From NCBI GenBank assembly GCA_017308235.1, contig JAFKFL010000023.1, positions 1 through 64,000 on the forward strand: a DNA stretch of 64,000 bases, read 5' to 3'. The notes beneath the pieces are model-generated. The model worked only from the letters and a program-made list of their open reading frames with translations. It searched no databases and was not told the origin of the DNA. The position numbers were made by a program, and so were the translations under genes. This DNA comes from Alphaproteobacteria bacterium. Lineage in GTDB: Bacteria > Pseudomonadota > Alphaproteobacteria > Reyranellales > Reyranellaceae. Of this stretch, positions 41,732 through 49,969 are shown piece after piece; the stretch's first letter is position 1, and every line of letters starts with the position of its first letter.

Positions 41732-42148
41732 CTATTTCACGGGCTCACTGACGAAAGCGACCTTGCTGAGGCCTGCTTTCGAAGCATCGGCAAGCATCTC
41801 GGCAACGTAGCGGTAGGGCACGTTCTGGTCGGCGCGCAGATAGATCTCCGGTTGCGGCCGCTTCTTGCCTTCATCGGCGAAGCGCTGCGCCGCCTCCTCG
41901 CGAGAGAGCCTTTCGCCGTTCCAGAACAGCGAGCCTGTTCCGTCGATCGCGAATTCGACCTTGTCGGGTTTTTGGACGTCGGCATTGGAGGTGGCCTTGG
42001 GCAGGTCAAGCTTCACGGCATTGGTCAGAAGCGGCGCCGTGACGATGAAGATGACAAGCAGGACCAGCACGACGTCGATCAACGGCACCATGTTGATCTC
42101 GGCCATCGGCTGGGAACCCGATTTGCGATCGAAACTGCCGAATGCCAT
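41732..42148 (-). CDS. exbD: Biopolymer transport protein ExbD
   Basis: The 138-residue inner-membrane protein has one N-terminal transmembrane segment with the proton-pathway Asp in MVPLIDVVLVLLVIFIV (about residues 20-36) and a periplasmic domain with the ExbD/TolR pattern (YLRADQNVPYRYVAEMLADA). With ExbB it uses the proton gradient to energise TonB. It is the last gene of the iron-uptake operon, 14 bases after exbB. Its stop is one base from the convergent acyl-CoA dehydrogenase stop. Confidence 0.93.
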   Translation of the reverse strand: MAFGSFDRKSGSQPMAEINMVPLIDVVLVLLVIFIVTAPLLTNAVKLDLPKATSNADVQKPDKVEFAIDGTGSLFWNGERLSREEAAQRFADEGKKRPQPEIYLRADQNVPYRYVAEMLADASKAGLSKVAFVSEPVK

Positions 42149-42162
42149 GACGATCTCCTTGC

Positions 42163-42903
42163 CTACTTGACAGCCGAGAGCGACACGCTGCCCGCCTTGG
42201 GAACCCGGCCTTGCGCCTGGAGCGTGCGGCCCATCGACAGGAAGGTGAGCAATTCGAAGGCGAAGGCGTCAAGCTTGGCGGTCAGCACGCGATTGGAGCG
42301 GGTGAGCCAGTTGTAACCCATCACCGCCGGCAGGGCGACCGCAAGGCCAATGCCGGTCATGATCAGTGCCTCGCCGACGGGGCCAGCGACCTTGTCCAGC
42401 ATGCCCGAGCCGCTCATGCCGATCGCGACCAGTGCGTGATAGACGCCCCACACCGTGCCGAACAGTCCCACGAAAGGCGCCGTCGCGCCGATCGTCGCGA
42501 GCACCGTGAGCCCGTTCTCGAGCGCCGTCGTCTCCTCGTCGAGCACCTTTTTGATGGTGCGAGTCAGGAACTCCTGCTGGCTGCCTGCCTCTTCGAGCTT
42601 GGCCGCGCCGAACTTCTCGTGATGCACCTGGGCGTGCAGAGAGTGCGCGGTGAGATGGCCGAACGGTTCGTGCACGCCATGCACAGTGAGTTCGTTCTGC
42701 ACTGCCTCGAGCGAGGTGGCGCTCCAGAAGAAGTTCAGGAACTTCCGGCTCCGGTTCGTGCGTACGACCTGGCTGATGCCTTTCATGACGATCAGGTACC
42801 AGGAGATCGCCGACATCACGACCAGGATCACGAGCAAGACCCGGATCACCAGGTCCGACTGCATGAGAAAATGGGCGAAGCCCAAGGCCTGTGTGTCACC
42901 CAT
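42163..42903 (-). CDS. exbB: Biopolymer transport protein ExbB
   Basis: The 246-residue protein belongs to the MotA/TolQ/ExbB family. It has three transmembrane segments: about 15-38, then after a long cytoplasmic loop the TLATIGATAPFVGLFGTVWGVYHAL segment (about 138-162), and VGEALIMTGIGLAVALPAVMGYN (about 181-203). The second and third hold the conserved Thr and small residues of the proton channel. ExbB forms a pentamer around ExbD. The gene lies 12 bases after tonB and 14 before exbD. Confidence 0.93.
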   Translation of the reverse strand: MGDTQALGFAHFLMQSDLVIRVLLVILVVMSAISWYLIVMKGISQVVRTNRSRKFLNFFWSATSLEAVQNELTVHGVHEPFGHLTAHSLHAQVHHEKFGAAKLEEAGSQQEFLTRTIKKVLDEETTALENGLTVLATIGATAPFVGLFGTVWGVYHALVAIGMSGSGMLDKVAGPVGEALIMTGIGLAVALPAVMGYNWLTRSNRVLTAKLDAFAFELLTFLSMGRTLQAQGRVPKAGSVSLSAVK

Positions 42904-42915
42904 ACGCCAACTCCT

Positions 42916-43662
42916 CTACTGCAAAACGAATTTGATCGGCACGTTGACCGATATCGCATGTGGTACGCCGCCCTCGACGAAGGGTCGGAACTGCGCGGCG
43001 CGGACCGCACTCAGCGCCGACTCGTCGAGCGCCTGAGAGCCGGAAGACGCCGCCAACGACACCTGGCTCGGCCGGCCAGCTGCATCGACCAGGACATGCA
43101 CCATCACCACACCCTGCTCGTTGTTGCGGCGCGAACGTGCCGGGTAGATCGGACTGGGGCGCACGAGGAAGCTCACCTGCGACGCGTCGACCATCTTCGG
43201 TACCGACGACGACTGCACCGGCGGTCCCGGCGGTTGCGGCGGCGCTAGTGATGGCGTCGCCTGCTGCGGATGAGGCTTCGGAGGCGGCGGCTTGGGCTTT
43301 GGTGGTGGCGGAGGCGGTGCCTGAACTGGAAAGGCCGGCGGCGGCAGATCCGGTGGCGGCGGCTGGATCATCGATTCGAGTTCCGGCTCCGGGGGTGGCG
43401 TGTCCTCGGGAACGGGAACGTCGATCTGTGGCTCTGGCGGCGTTTCGGTCGCGACCATCCGGACTTCCATCGGCGGCGCCTCGCCTACGGTGATCGCCGG
43501 TGGCTCGATCATGGTTAGCGCCCAGCCACAACCCACATGGAAGAAAATAACGAGCGCCAGCACGCCGGCCTTTATCGCCGGCGAGAGTGGTTCCGACCGG
43601 TCGGGTGCACCGGTCGGGTTAACCTTTGACGGCCCAAGGGAAGCGGGTGACGCCGGGATCAT
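42916..43662 (-). CDS. tonB: TonB energy transducer
   Basis: The 248-residue protein has a single N-terminal membrane anchor (about 29-49, AIKAGVLALVIFFHVGCGWAL), a long Pro-rich periplasm-spanning linker with PPPEPE and PPPPPPKPKPPPPKP stretches (about 75-150), and a C-terminal TonB domain with YPARSRRNNEQGVVMVHVLVDAAG. It carries energy from ExbBD to outer-membrane receptors. It lies ten bases after the PepSY gene and 12 before exbB. Repetitive proline codons give this gene a locally extreme GC content. Confidence 0.92.
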   Translation of the reverse strand: MIPASPASLGPSKVNPTGAPDRSEPLSPAIKAGVLALVIFFHVGCGWALTMIEPPAITVGEAPPMEVRMVATETPPEPQIDVPVPEDTPPPEPELESMIQPPPPDLPPPAFPVQAPPPPPPKPKPPPPKPHPQQATPSLAPPQPPGPPVQSSSVPKMVDASQVSFLVRPSPIYPARSRRNNEQGVVMVHVLVDAAGRPSQVSLAASSGSQALDESALSAVRAAQFRPFVEGGVPHAISVNVPIKFVLQ

Positions 43663-43672
43663 TGGTCGTGGA

Positions 43673-44377
43673 TCAGGATTGTAACGGCCAGAGCGCGAGG
43701 CCGACCGTCACCATCACTGACACGCCGAAGATGGCGATGCCAAGACGGCGGCGACGATTCGTCTCCCACCACAGGATAAGGCCGCTCAGCGAGAGGAAGA
43801 GCAGGCTCCCGGCCAGGGTATCGACCAGCAGTATCCAGGGGACCGGCATGCCGACTCCCTTGTGCAGGTTGGTCAGCGTGGCGAAGAAGCCATTCTCGAC
43901 GGTCCGCACGCTGACCGACTTGTTGCCTGCCCAGTACTCGACCTGAATGACGCGATCGGGACCACCGAAAGCAAAATTCCAGCGTTCAGGCTGCATCAGC
44001 GGCCGCTGGCCGCCCTCGCCGACGGCAGTCTTGTCGCCCGCGCTTTTTTCCGCCCACGGCACCGGCCGAGCGCGCTCGGTGCGCACGTTGATCGCCGGAC
44101 GGTCGAGCTTCAGTGCCTCCTGAAGCCAGCTCGCCATCGCCGCTTGCGTCTCGGGGCGCGGATCAGGCAATGCAAGCTGTGCATTGAGCGTCGTTTGGGC
44201 CGGCTGCAGCTTCAGCACTGCGCGATGGTTCAACCAAACGCCGCTTGCCCCAAAGATGAGACCGAGCAAGGCGCCCCATAGACCGAACCAGCCATGCGTG
44301 CGGCGCACCCAACGCACGAAAGCAAGCCGTCGATTGACCCGCGTCCTCGCGGCAGCGGCGATGGTGGTATCCGCCAT
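43673..44377 (-). CDS. PepSY-associated membrane protein
   Basis: The 234-residue protein has an N-terminal transmembrane segment after WVRRTHGWFGLWGALLGLIFGASG (about 20-43), a periplasmic region, and two C-terminal segments (VPWILLVDTLAGSLLFLSLSGLILWW and LGIAIFGVSVMVTVGLAL). The RxxHxWxGL-type start is typical of PepSY-TM proteins, which include ferric-siderophore reductase-like members and often sit in iron uptake operons. Its start overlaps the piuC stop by one base (TGATG), so translation is coupled. A role in iron reduction or regulation at the inner membrane is an inference. Confidence 0.82.
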   Translation of the reverse strand: MADTTIAAAARTRVNRRLAFVRWVRRTHGWFGLWGALLGLIFGASGVWLNHRAVLKLQPAQTTLNAQLALPDPRPETQAAMASWLQEALKLDRPAINVRTERARPVPWAEKSAGDKTAVGEGGQRPLMQPERWNFAFGGPDRVIQVEYWAGNKSVSVRTVENGFFATLTNLHKGVGMPVPWILLVDTLAGSLLFLSLSGLILWWETNRRRRLGIAIFGVSVMVTVGLALWPLQS

Positions 44378-45063
44378 CAGGTCTCGCTCCATTCACGCAC
44401 GAGGTTGTGATAGCAGCCGATCAGCGATCGCCGAGCGACTTCATCGGCGTTCGTCTGATTCAGGCGCTGGATCGCGCCATCCATCTCGTAGAGCATCGCC
44501 CGCTGCGCATCGTCGCGGATCAGGCTTTGCACCCAGAAGAAACAGGACGTCCGGATGCCACGAGTGATCGGCGCCACCTGATGAAGGCTGGTGGCCGGAT
44601 AGACAACCATGTCGCCTGCCGGCAGCTTGATGCTGTGGCGGCCGTAAGTGTCCTCGATCTGCAGCTCGCCGCCGTCGTAGTCTCCGGGATTGGTGAGGAA
44701 CAGCGTGGCCGAGACATCGGTTCTCAGCTTGCGTCCATCATGAGGATGAATGCGCACGCTGCCGTCGACATGGGCACCAAATTTCATTCCTTCGCCATAG
44801 CGATTGAACATTGGCGGATAGACCATGTTCGGCAGGACGGCGCTGATGAACATCGGATTGCGCTCGATCGCCGAGACGATGATGCGCTGGCAGGCCAGCG
44901 CCACATCCGAGCGCTCGTCGATCTGCTGGTTGAACTTCACCGGCGCGCCCTGGTAGCCCGCCGTCACGCGTCCGTCGACCCACGCCTCCGCCGCACGGTC
45001 GAGCCGCTCGCGCAGACTCACGATCTGCGCGGCGTCGAGGACGTTGGGAATGCAGACAAGCAT
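44377..45063 (-). CDS. piuC: PiuC/YbiX-type PKHD iron-uptake hydroxylase
   Basis: The 228-residue protein is an Fe(II)/2-oxoglutarate dioxygenase of the PKHD type. The H-x-D pair is HVDGSVRIHPHDG (about residues 96-108; His 96 and Asp 98), the distal His in SLHQVAPITRG (about 159-169) and the 2OG Arg in the same block. Length matches E. coli YbiX. Genes of this kind sit next to Fiu/PiuA-type receptors and are induced by iron shortage; their exact substrate is not settled. The ATG at 45063 is 25 bases after the receptor gene, in the same operon. Confidence 0.92.
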   Translation of the reverse strand: MLVCIPNVLDAAQIVSLRERLDRAAEAWVDGRVTAGYQGAPVKFNQQIDERSDVALACQRIIVSAIERNPMFISAVLPNMVYPPMFNRYGEGMKFGAHVDGSVRIHPHDGRKLRTDVSATLFLTNPGDYDGGELQIEDTYGRHSIKLPAGDMVVYPATSLHQVAPITRGIRTSCFFWVQSLIRDDAQRAMLYEMDGAIQRLNQTNADEVARRSLIGCYHNLVREWSET

Positions 45064-45088
45064 GGCGACGGCCGGCGTCCCTCGCCTA

Positions 45089-47365
45089 CTACAGACGCGC
45101 TGAGTAAGTGAGCATCGCGGTGAAGCCGGTATATGGGACTGTGCGTCCACCATCCGACGCCATCGCCTGCTCGTAATAGAGCGAGTTTGTCAGGTTGAAG
45201 AGATTCAAGCGCAGAGTGCTCTTCTCCATTTTGTAGGCGGCCGTGGCATCCATGTGGTAACCCGCAGGCACGGCCGTCGTGTCGGTATTGTTGGCAAAGC
45301 GCACGCCGGTATAGGTGACGCCGCCGCCGATCTCATATTTCTTGGCGAAAGTGTAGGTGGTCCACACCGAAGCCGAGTCGGTCGGGGTGTTCTGCGGAAT
45401 CATGTTCTGCGTGCCGGCGCCGATGCCGTTGATGATTCGCGCATCGAGGTAGGTGTAGCCGCCGAACACTTGCCATTCAGGGGTGATACTACCGGCGACC
45501 CCTGTCCGGACACCCCTTACCCTGATCGTACCCGCCGAACTGAAGGTGCCGTCCCCGTTGTTCGTACGTGCATTATTCTGGGTGATCTGGAAAACAGCCG
45601 CCGTCAGCGACAGATTTTCCTTGAACAGGTCGTACTTCACGCCGGCCTCATAGGCCGTGTTGTTCTGCGGCGGAAGGCTCTGATTGCCCGTCGTCGATGT
45701 GAGCTGCTCCAGCGACGGGTTGAACGACGTGCTGGTCGAGACGTAGTAAGTCTGCTGCTTGGTCGGCTGGAAGAGGAGGCCGGCACGGTAGCTCAGGAAG
45801 GTATCCGTCTGGGCGAGGTACGGCACAGCCGTGCTGCCAGCCGTGTTGACGCTGTTGATCGAGTTGCCGATCTGCGAATAGTAGACGTCATAGCGCAGCC
45901 CCGCGACGAGCTTGACCTCCGGGATCAACTGGATCGTGTCGTTGGCATAGGCGCCGAATGCATACGCGTAGCCCATAGCCAGATTGCCGGCGACCTCCGG
46001 CAGCAGCGGGCCGTTGCCGCTCGGAGCGGTCAGCGACGTGCAGCCGACATAGCCGGTCGTGGCGTTCGCAGCGTTCAATGGCTGGCCGTTACAGCTCCCG
46101 TTTCGCGAATAGGCCTGATTGCGATAGCTCTCGTATCCCAGGTCGATGCCGGCGAGCAGCGTATGGCCGACCGAGGCTGTGTTGAATTTGGCCTCGAGCT
46201 CGGTCTGATTGTTGAGCGTGAGGTCGTCGATAATGCGGTCGTGGCTTTGCTGGCGGACAAAGAGATTATAGCCCGCGCCCTGTATCGTGCTTCCCGTCAA
46301 CGCCGTGAACGTGCCGTTCGCGGAGACCGTGCCGACCGACTGCGGCGCCGTCTCGATCACGTTGGTGTTGACGTAGTTGAACTGAGTCTGGCTGCGGAGC
46401 TTGAGGCCAGCGTTGAACTTGTGCTCGACGGTGGCCCCCGCCATGGCGATGAACTGGTCGGTTCGATCGGACGGGAAGCCGTAGGCAAGATTTGGGCTGA
46501 CGTTCGCGGGATAGCGGTTCAGCGCCGGCAGGCCGTAGTCGACGTGATCGTGGTTATACTGCAGGAGGCCGTACAGAGTGACCTCCGTCGGCGTGCCGAT
46601 TCCGAACTTGTACGACGGCGCGATGCCGAAATCCTGCACTTGAGTCTGCTGGCGCGTCGACACACTGCCGTCCTGGAACATCAGGTTGACTCGCGCCGCC
46701 GAGCTTTCGCCCGTGGGGTAATTGATGTCAGCCGTGCCGCGGCCAAAGACGTTGGTCGTACCGGAGACAGAGAGCTCGGTCGACTTTTGAAGGTGGGGCT
46801 TCTTCAGCTCCTGGTTGATGACACCACCGGTCGAACCGCGACCAAACAGCATCGATGACGGCCCCATCAGGACCTCGATCTGCTCGAGAGCGAAGGTGTC
46901 GCGATAGTATTGGCCGGGATCGCGCATGCCGTCGAGGTAAAGGTCCGTCCGGGCGTTGAAGCCGTTCAGGTAAATGTTGTTGCCGATCGTGCCACCTTCC
47001 GCGGCGCCAAGCGTCACGCCAGGAACGTTGCGCACTGCACTCTGCAGCGACGTGACGCCCTGCGACTGCATCAGCGGTTTGTTGATGATCACGATCGACT
47101 GCGGGATATCCTGCACATCATTGCCAAGCCGGTTGAGACTGGGAGCTGGCGGCGCAAAATCGTCGCTCGGACGCGTACCAGTCACGGTGGTTGTCTGCAT
47201 TGTGACGGGAGCGCTGTTGGGGTCAGCCGGCTTGGTTTCCGTCGCGGATGGCGGTGCGGGTGTGGGTGGTGTCGTCTGCTGTTGGGCGGCCGCGTCTTGC
47301 GACAGGGCCACGGGTGTAACCAGCAAACCGACCAACGCGGTCCTGACCGGAAAATGACGCTTCAC
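45089..47365 (-). CDS. TonB-dependent catecholate siderophore receptor (Fiu/PiuA-like)
   Basis: The 758-residue outer-membrane receptor has a signal peptide (about 1-28), a TonB box in QTTTVTGTR (about 59-67), a plug with DVQDIPQSIVIINK, SLQSAVRNVPGV and GGTIGNNIYLNGFNARTDLYLDGMRDPGQYYRDTFAL (read in parts), and a C-terminal barrel ending in an aromatic-flanked YSARL. The plug is very close to Fiu. The start is GTG at 47365 with GGGGGAG six bases upstream. It heads the operon with piuC, pepSY, tonB, exbB and exbD. Iron-responsive control is expected; a candidate palindrome lies 50 bases upstream. Confidence 0.93.
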   Translation of the reverse strand: MKRHFPVRTALVGLLVTPVALSQDAAAQQQTTPPTPAPPSATETKPADPNSAPVTMQTTTVTGTRPSDDFAPPAPSLNRLGNDVQDIPQSIVIINKPLMQSQGVTSLQSAVRNVPGVTLGAAEGGTIGNNIYLNGFNARTDLYLDGMRDPGQYYRDTFALEQIEVLMGPSSMLFGRGSTGGVINQELKKPHLQKSTELSVSGTTNVFGRGTADINYPTGESSAARVNLMFQDGSVSTRQQTQVQDFGIAPSYKFGIGTPTEVTLYGLLQYNHDHVDYGLPALNRYPANVSPNLAYGFPSDRTDQFIAMAGATVEHKFNAGLKLRSQTQFNYVNTNVIETAPQSVGTVSANGTFTALTGSTIQGAGYNLFVRQQSHDRIIDDLTLNNQTELEAKFNTASVGHTLLAGIDLGYESYRNQAYSRNGSCNGQPLNAANATTGYVGCTSLTAPSGNGPLLPEVAGNLAMGYAYAFGAYANDTIQLIPEVKLVAGLRYDVYYSQIGNSINSVNTAGSTAVPYLAQTDTFLSYRAGLLFQPTKQQTYYVSTSTSFNPSLEQLTSTTGNQSLPPQNNTAYEAGVKYDLFKENLSLTAAVFQITQNNARTNNGDGTFSSAGTIRVRGVRTGVAGSITPEWQVFGGYTYLDARIINGIGAGTQNMIPQNTPTDSASVWTTYTFAKKYEIGGGVTYTGVRFANNTDTTAVPAGYHMDATAAYKMEKSTLRLNLFNLTNSLYYEQAMASDGGRTVPYTGFTAMLTYSARL

Positions 47366-47414
47366 TTGAACTCCCCCAAAGTAACTGCAACTCATTAGCA
47401 CCTAACTAACCTAG

Positions 47415-47431
47415 ATGCGAATGCCTCGCAT
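47415..47431. promoter_or_regulatory. Candidate iron-responsive operator
   Basis: ATGCGA (47415-47420) and TCGCAT (47426-47431) form an inverted repeat with a five-base spacer, within an AT-rich stretch 50 bases upstream of the receptor start. The TGC...GCA pattern resembles sites of alphaproteobacterial Fur-type regulators. It is one of few palindromes in this 107-base gap. Confidence 0.4.
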
Positions 47432-47472
47432 TTACTTTTTGAGGGTCAGCTCTGCATTTTTGATGAATCTGG

Positions 47473-48462
47473 TCAGCCGCGCCGTCTCAACTGTCTCGCT
47501 GCCGAGAACAAAGAGGCCGCCCCCATCACCGCCAGCACCAGACCAACGCCCAGTGCCACCTCGATCTGCCACGGCCGTTCCGGCGGATCATCGACCACCA
47601 CAGGCCGCATTCCGCGTCCACCCTCCTGATAGCGGATGCGCGCCTGATGCACGGTCAATTCGCCATTCCGTGTGATCGTGGCCCAATAATGCTCGCTGAC
47701 GGGAACGGGACCGACATGGTGCACGCCGCCTTGGGCGTCCTTCCAGGACAGTCGCAAGGCATGCGTCGTCCCTCCCCCGGCCGCCGGCACTGTCAATGCC
47801 GATGCGATCTCTGCCGTTGTCTCCGTTCCGCCTGCACTGTCGGGGGCCATATCCTCTATCGACCAGACCCGCAGCGTCAGTACCGCGCCGAGGATCAGGG
47901 CCACGAAACCGAACAAGATCCGCCGCAACGGAAATGCGGCCGTCATCTGACCGGCAACGCCCGCGCCGCCACGCCCTATCCAGAAGGCCGACAGGCCGAA
48001 ACCGATCCAGGCCGCCGCTGCGATAAAGGCCGAGGTCCGCGTCCATTCCTGTAGCGAGCGCAGCCGCGCATTGGCGTCAGCCGTGATCACGGGAACGGCG
48101 TACGGGTCGTCCATCACCTTGGCCGGCACCACCGCCAGCCGGACCTGATCGCCCTCAACGATGGTGTGGGCAAAATCATCGGTGACGGGGACCTTTTCGA
48201 AGGCGTGCGGTTTGCCGTCCTTACCGTTCCATTTGAGGTTGACCGACAGGCCCTGCTCGACGAACCGGGGTCGCCAGCCGTCAAAGGCGAACGGCGCGAG
48301 GCGCTGGTTTTGGGCGCCGGTGATCTCGATAACGGTCGAATAGCCATCATCGAGCACATGCTGCAGGGTACGGCGGCTGTCCCAACAACCTGCGACAACG
48401 ATCGTCGCGAAGATCGCGATCAATAGCAGGAGATTGCGAACCCTCGCGGCGCGCATCGACAT
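47473..48462 (-). CDS. Membrane protein of unknown function (DUF3592-like)
   Basis: The 329-residue protein has an N-terminal membrane segment with a Cys (LLLLIAIFATIVVAGCW, about 10-26), then a soluble part with repeat-like sections DGYSTVIEITGAQNQR and, later, GGTTHALRLSWKDAQGG. Three further hydrophobic segments lie near 150-170, 180-205 and 295-315. The twice-repeated small beta domain next to transmembrane helices resembles DUF3592 proteins, but this is a weak call. GGAGAAAG precedes the ATG at 48462. It lies between tRNA-Arg and the TonB receptor gene on the minus strand. Confidence 0.65.
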   Translation of the reverse strand: MSMRAARVRNLLLLIAIFATIVVAGCWDSRRTLQHVLDDGYSTVIEITGAQNQRLAPFAFDGWRPRFVEQGLSVNLKWNGKDGKPHAFEKVPVTDDFAHTIVEGDQVRLAVVPAKVMDDPYAVPVITADANARLRSLQEWTRTSAFIAAAAWIGFGLSAFWIGRGGAGVAGQMTAAFPLRRILFGFVALILGAVLTLRVWSIEDMAPDSAGGTETTAEIASALTVPAAGGGTTHALRLSWKDAQGGVHHVGPVPVSEHYWATITRNGELTVHQARIRYQEGGRGMRPVVVDDPPERPWQIEVALGVGLVLAVMGAASLFSAARQLRRRG

Positions 48463-48487
48463 CGTTCTTTCTCCGCTCGGCGATAGT

Positions 48488-48564
48488 TGGCGACCCCGGC
48501 GTGACTCGAACACGCAACATCCTGCTTAGAAGGCAGGTGCTCTATCCTGTTGAGCTACGGGGTC
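48488..48564 (-). tRNA. tRNA-Arg (anticodon TCT)
   Basis: A 77-base cloverleaf on the minus strand with encoded CCA. The acceptor stem GACCCCG pairs with CGGGGTC, the anticodon TCT lies in loop CTTCTAA (plus-strand 48528-48530), and the T arm has GTTCGAGTC. It decodes AGA codons, which are rare in this GC-rich genome. The DUF3592-like gene begins 25 bases downstream. Confidence 0.95.
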
Positions 48565-48624
48565 GTACTGGAAGAATAGCACGAGAATGCAGGCGCCCCC
48601 GCAACAGCTCGGCTCAAGGCGCCG

Positions 48625-48927
48625 TCAATGGGTCCAGCGACCCACTCTGGTGTAGGCGAAATTGTCGGCATAGGCCTTCGGACGAACCGCCGGAGCATGC
48701 GGCGTCTCCACGGTATATTGCCATCCGTTTCGCTCGGCATGCGCCTTGGCCTCATCGAGGGTCGGGAACCAGAGCTGAACCTGCTGCATGGTGTCGCGCG
48801 AGCTGGTCCACCCCATCAAGGGATCGACGCCCTTCGGCAAAGGTTCGCTCTCCAGCACCCATTCCTTGGTATTCGCCCGGCCCGACTGCATGGCGGTCTT
48901 GGCTGGCCTCAGAATGCGAACCTTCAT
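48625..48927 (-). CDS. NADH dehydrogenase accessory subunit, NDUFS4 family
   Basis: The 100-residue protein matches the ETC complex I subunit conserved region (NDUFS4/18 kDa): WVLESEPLPKGVDPLMGWTSSRD (about 22-44) and EAKAHAERNGWQYTV (about 59-73), ending in YADNFAYTRVGRWTH. In mitochondria this supernumerary subunit stabilises the NADH-oxidising arm of complex I, and only Alphaproteobacteria among bacteria commonly have it. The ATG at 48927 has GAGGA upstream; an upstream extension would run through tRNA-Pro. It lies 37 bases after the tRNA-Pro gene. Confidence 0.93.
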   Translation of the reverse strand: MKVRILRPAKTAMQSGRANTKEWVLESEPLPKGVDPLMGWTSSRDTMQQVQLWFPTLDEAKAHAERNGWQYTVETPHAPAVRPKAYADNFAYTRVGRWTH

Positions 48928-48964
48928 GGATCCTCGTCTCCTCGCCGTTCCCGTTGCAAGCCCG

Positions 48965-49041
48965 TGGTCGGGGCGGCCGGATTTGAACCGACGACCTTCT
49001 GCGCCCAAGGCAGACGCGCTACCAGACTGCGCTACGCCCCG
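48965..49041 (-). tRNA. tRNA-Pro (anticodon TGG)
   Basis: A 77-base cloverleaf on the minus strand with encoded CCA. CGGGGCG pairs with CGCCCCG, the discriminator is A, and the anticodon TGG is in the loop CTTGGGC. The C1-G72 pair is the unusual first pair expected of bacterial tRNA-Pro. It is followed on the same strand by the NDUFS4-type gene and is divergent from the DUF2237 gene. Confidence 0.95.
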
Positions 49042-49125
49042 CGCCACAAGCTTTTGACGGCGCGGCGCTTTTTATCAGCGGTCGGGACGGGTCGAAAGCG
49101 TAATTTCCGGGTGGTAAGGTGGGCC

Positions 49126-49533
49126 ATGTTCGACCAGACACCGGAAAATGGCGGCCACGGCCGGGCCCCGTCGCTCAACGTTCTCGGCGGACCATTGCTG
49201 CCCTGCTCGGCCGCACCGCTGACCGGCTTCTATCGCGATGGCTGCTGCAACACTGGCCGCGAGGACGTGGGGTTGCACACCGTTTGCGCGGTCATGACGA
49301 CGGAGTTCCTGGCCTTCTCGAAGGCGCGCGGCAACGATCTCAGCACTCCGATGCCGGAGTATGGGTTTGCCGGACTGAAGCCCGGCGACCGTTGGTGCCT
49401 TTGCGCTGCCCGCTGGAAGGAAGCCCTCGACGCCGGCAGTGCCCCTCAGGTCGTGCTCGAGGCCACGCACGCCGTGACGCTGCAGGTCGTCTCCCTCGAG
49501 GATTTGAAGAAGTACGCCGTCAGGCTTCAATGA
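49126..49533 (+). CDS. DUF2237 family protein
   Basis: The 135-residue protein carries the whole DUF2237 signature: NVLGGPLLPCS (about 18-28), TGFYRDGCCNTGREDVGLHTVCAVMT (about 33-58, read in parts), FSKARGNDLSTP and GLKPGDRWCLCA. At least six Cys residues are conserved, which suggests metal binding or disulfides. The function is unknown; the protein lacks a signal peptide. AAGGTG precedes the ATG. Its 3' end overlaps the convergent SnoaL-like gene by 14 bases. Confidence 0.88.
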   Translation: MFDQTPENGGHGRAPSLNVLGGPLLPCSAAPLTGFYRDGCCNTGREDVGLHTVCAVMTTEFLAFSKARGNDLSTPMPEYGFAGLKPGDRWCLCAARWKEALDAGSAPQVVLEATHAVTLQVVSLEDLKKYAVRLQ

Positions 49534-49885
49534 ACTGGTAGCCGGTGCGGATGCGCCCATCCTCGCCCAGCACCAGGAAATCAAAGCCGATCGAGATCAC
49601 ATCGCCGCCCTCAGCCGGAAGCATTTCCCAGCGCAGCTTGATCGTGTCGTGGTGGCCGTCGACGCCATCACGCAGGCGAAAGACGTTGCCTTTTTCCTTC
49701 ACCCATTTCTGGTAGGCGTTGGCGACGCGCGTCTCGATGCCGGCGTGGCCCACGGCCTCGATGCTGCGGGCAAGGTGACTTGCCTCCTCCTGCCATAGTG
49801 ACCTGACGGCCTGTCGCCGGGCGTCGGCGTCCGGCTCGTTCCAGATGCTGATGTAACGTTCGACGAAGGTGTCGATGTCGATCAC
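49520..49885 (-). CDS. SnoaL-like/NTF2-fold protein
   Basis: The 121-residue protein has the NTF2-like pattern: FVERYISIWNEPDADARRQAVRSLW at the start, then the HAGIETRVANAYQKW helix and the final beta strands DFLVLGEDGRIRTGYQFIE. Members include polyketide cyclases, isomerases and non-enzymatic binding proteins. The function here is not deducible. A good AAGGAGGA ribosome site lies seven bases before the ATG, partly shared with a hairpin. It lies downstream of fhs, 84 bases away. Confidence 0.78.
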   Translation of the reverse strand: MIDIDTFVERYISIWNEPDADARRQAVRSLWQEEASHLARSIEAVGHAGIETRVANAYQKWVKEKGNVFRLRDGVDGHHDTIKLRWEMLPAEGGDVISIGFDFLVLGEDGRIRTGYQFIEA

Positions 49886-49895
49886 GGGCGTCCTC

Positions 49896-49927
49896 CTTGG
49901 CGGTCATCTCTCGGAGATGCCGCCAAG
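49896..49927 (-). terminator. Hairpin between fhs and the SnoaL-like gene
   Basis: CTTGGCGG...CATCTC pairs with GAGATG...CCGCCAAG to give 14 pairs with one bulged base and a TCG-type loop. It lies 42 bases after the fhs stop on the minus strand and its 3' arm runs into the AAGGAGGA ribosome site of the next gene. It may end the fhs transcript or tune translation of the SnoaL-like gene. No T-run follows. Confidence 0.5.
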
Positions 49928-49969
49928 TCCGGCGCTCAGCGATGACATCCAAGGTAATTGCTTGCCTGG

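Noticed and set aside
43270-43518. A small Arg/Gly/Trp-rich open frame opposite tonB
   Set aside because: It is the antisense reading of the proline-rich linker of TonB and carries no signal of its own.
45254-46858. A long open frame on the plus strand opposite the siderophore receptor gene
   Set aside because: It mirrors the receptor codons in a GC-rich gene; its amino-acid content is Arg/Asp/Val-biased and no domain is visible.
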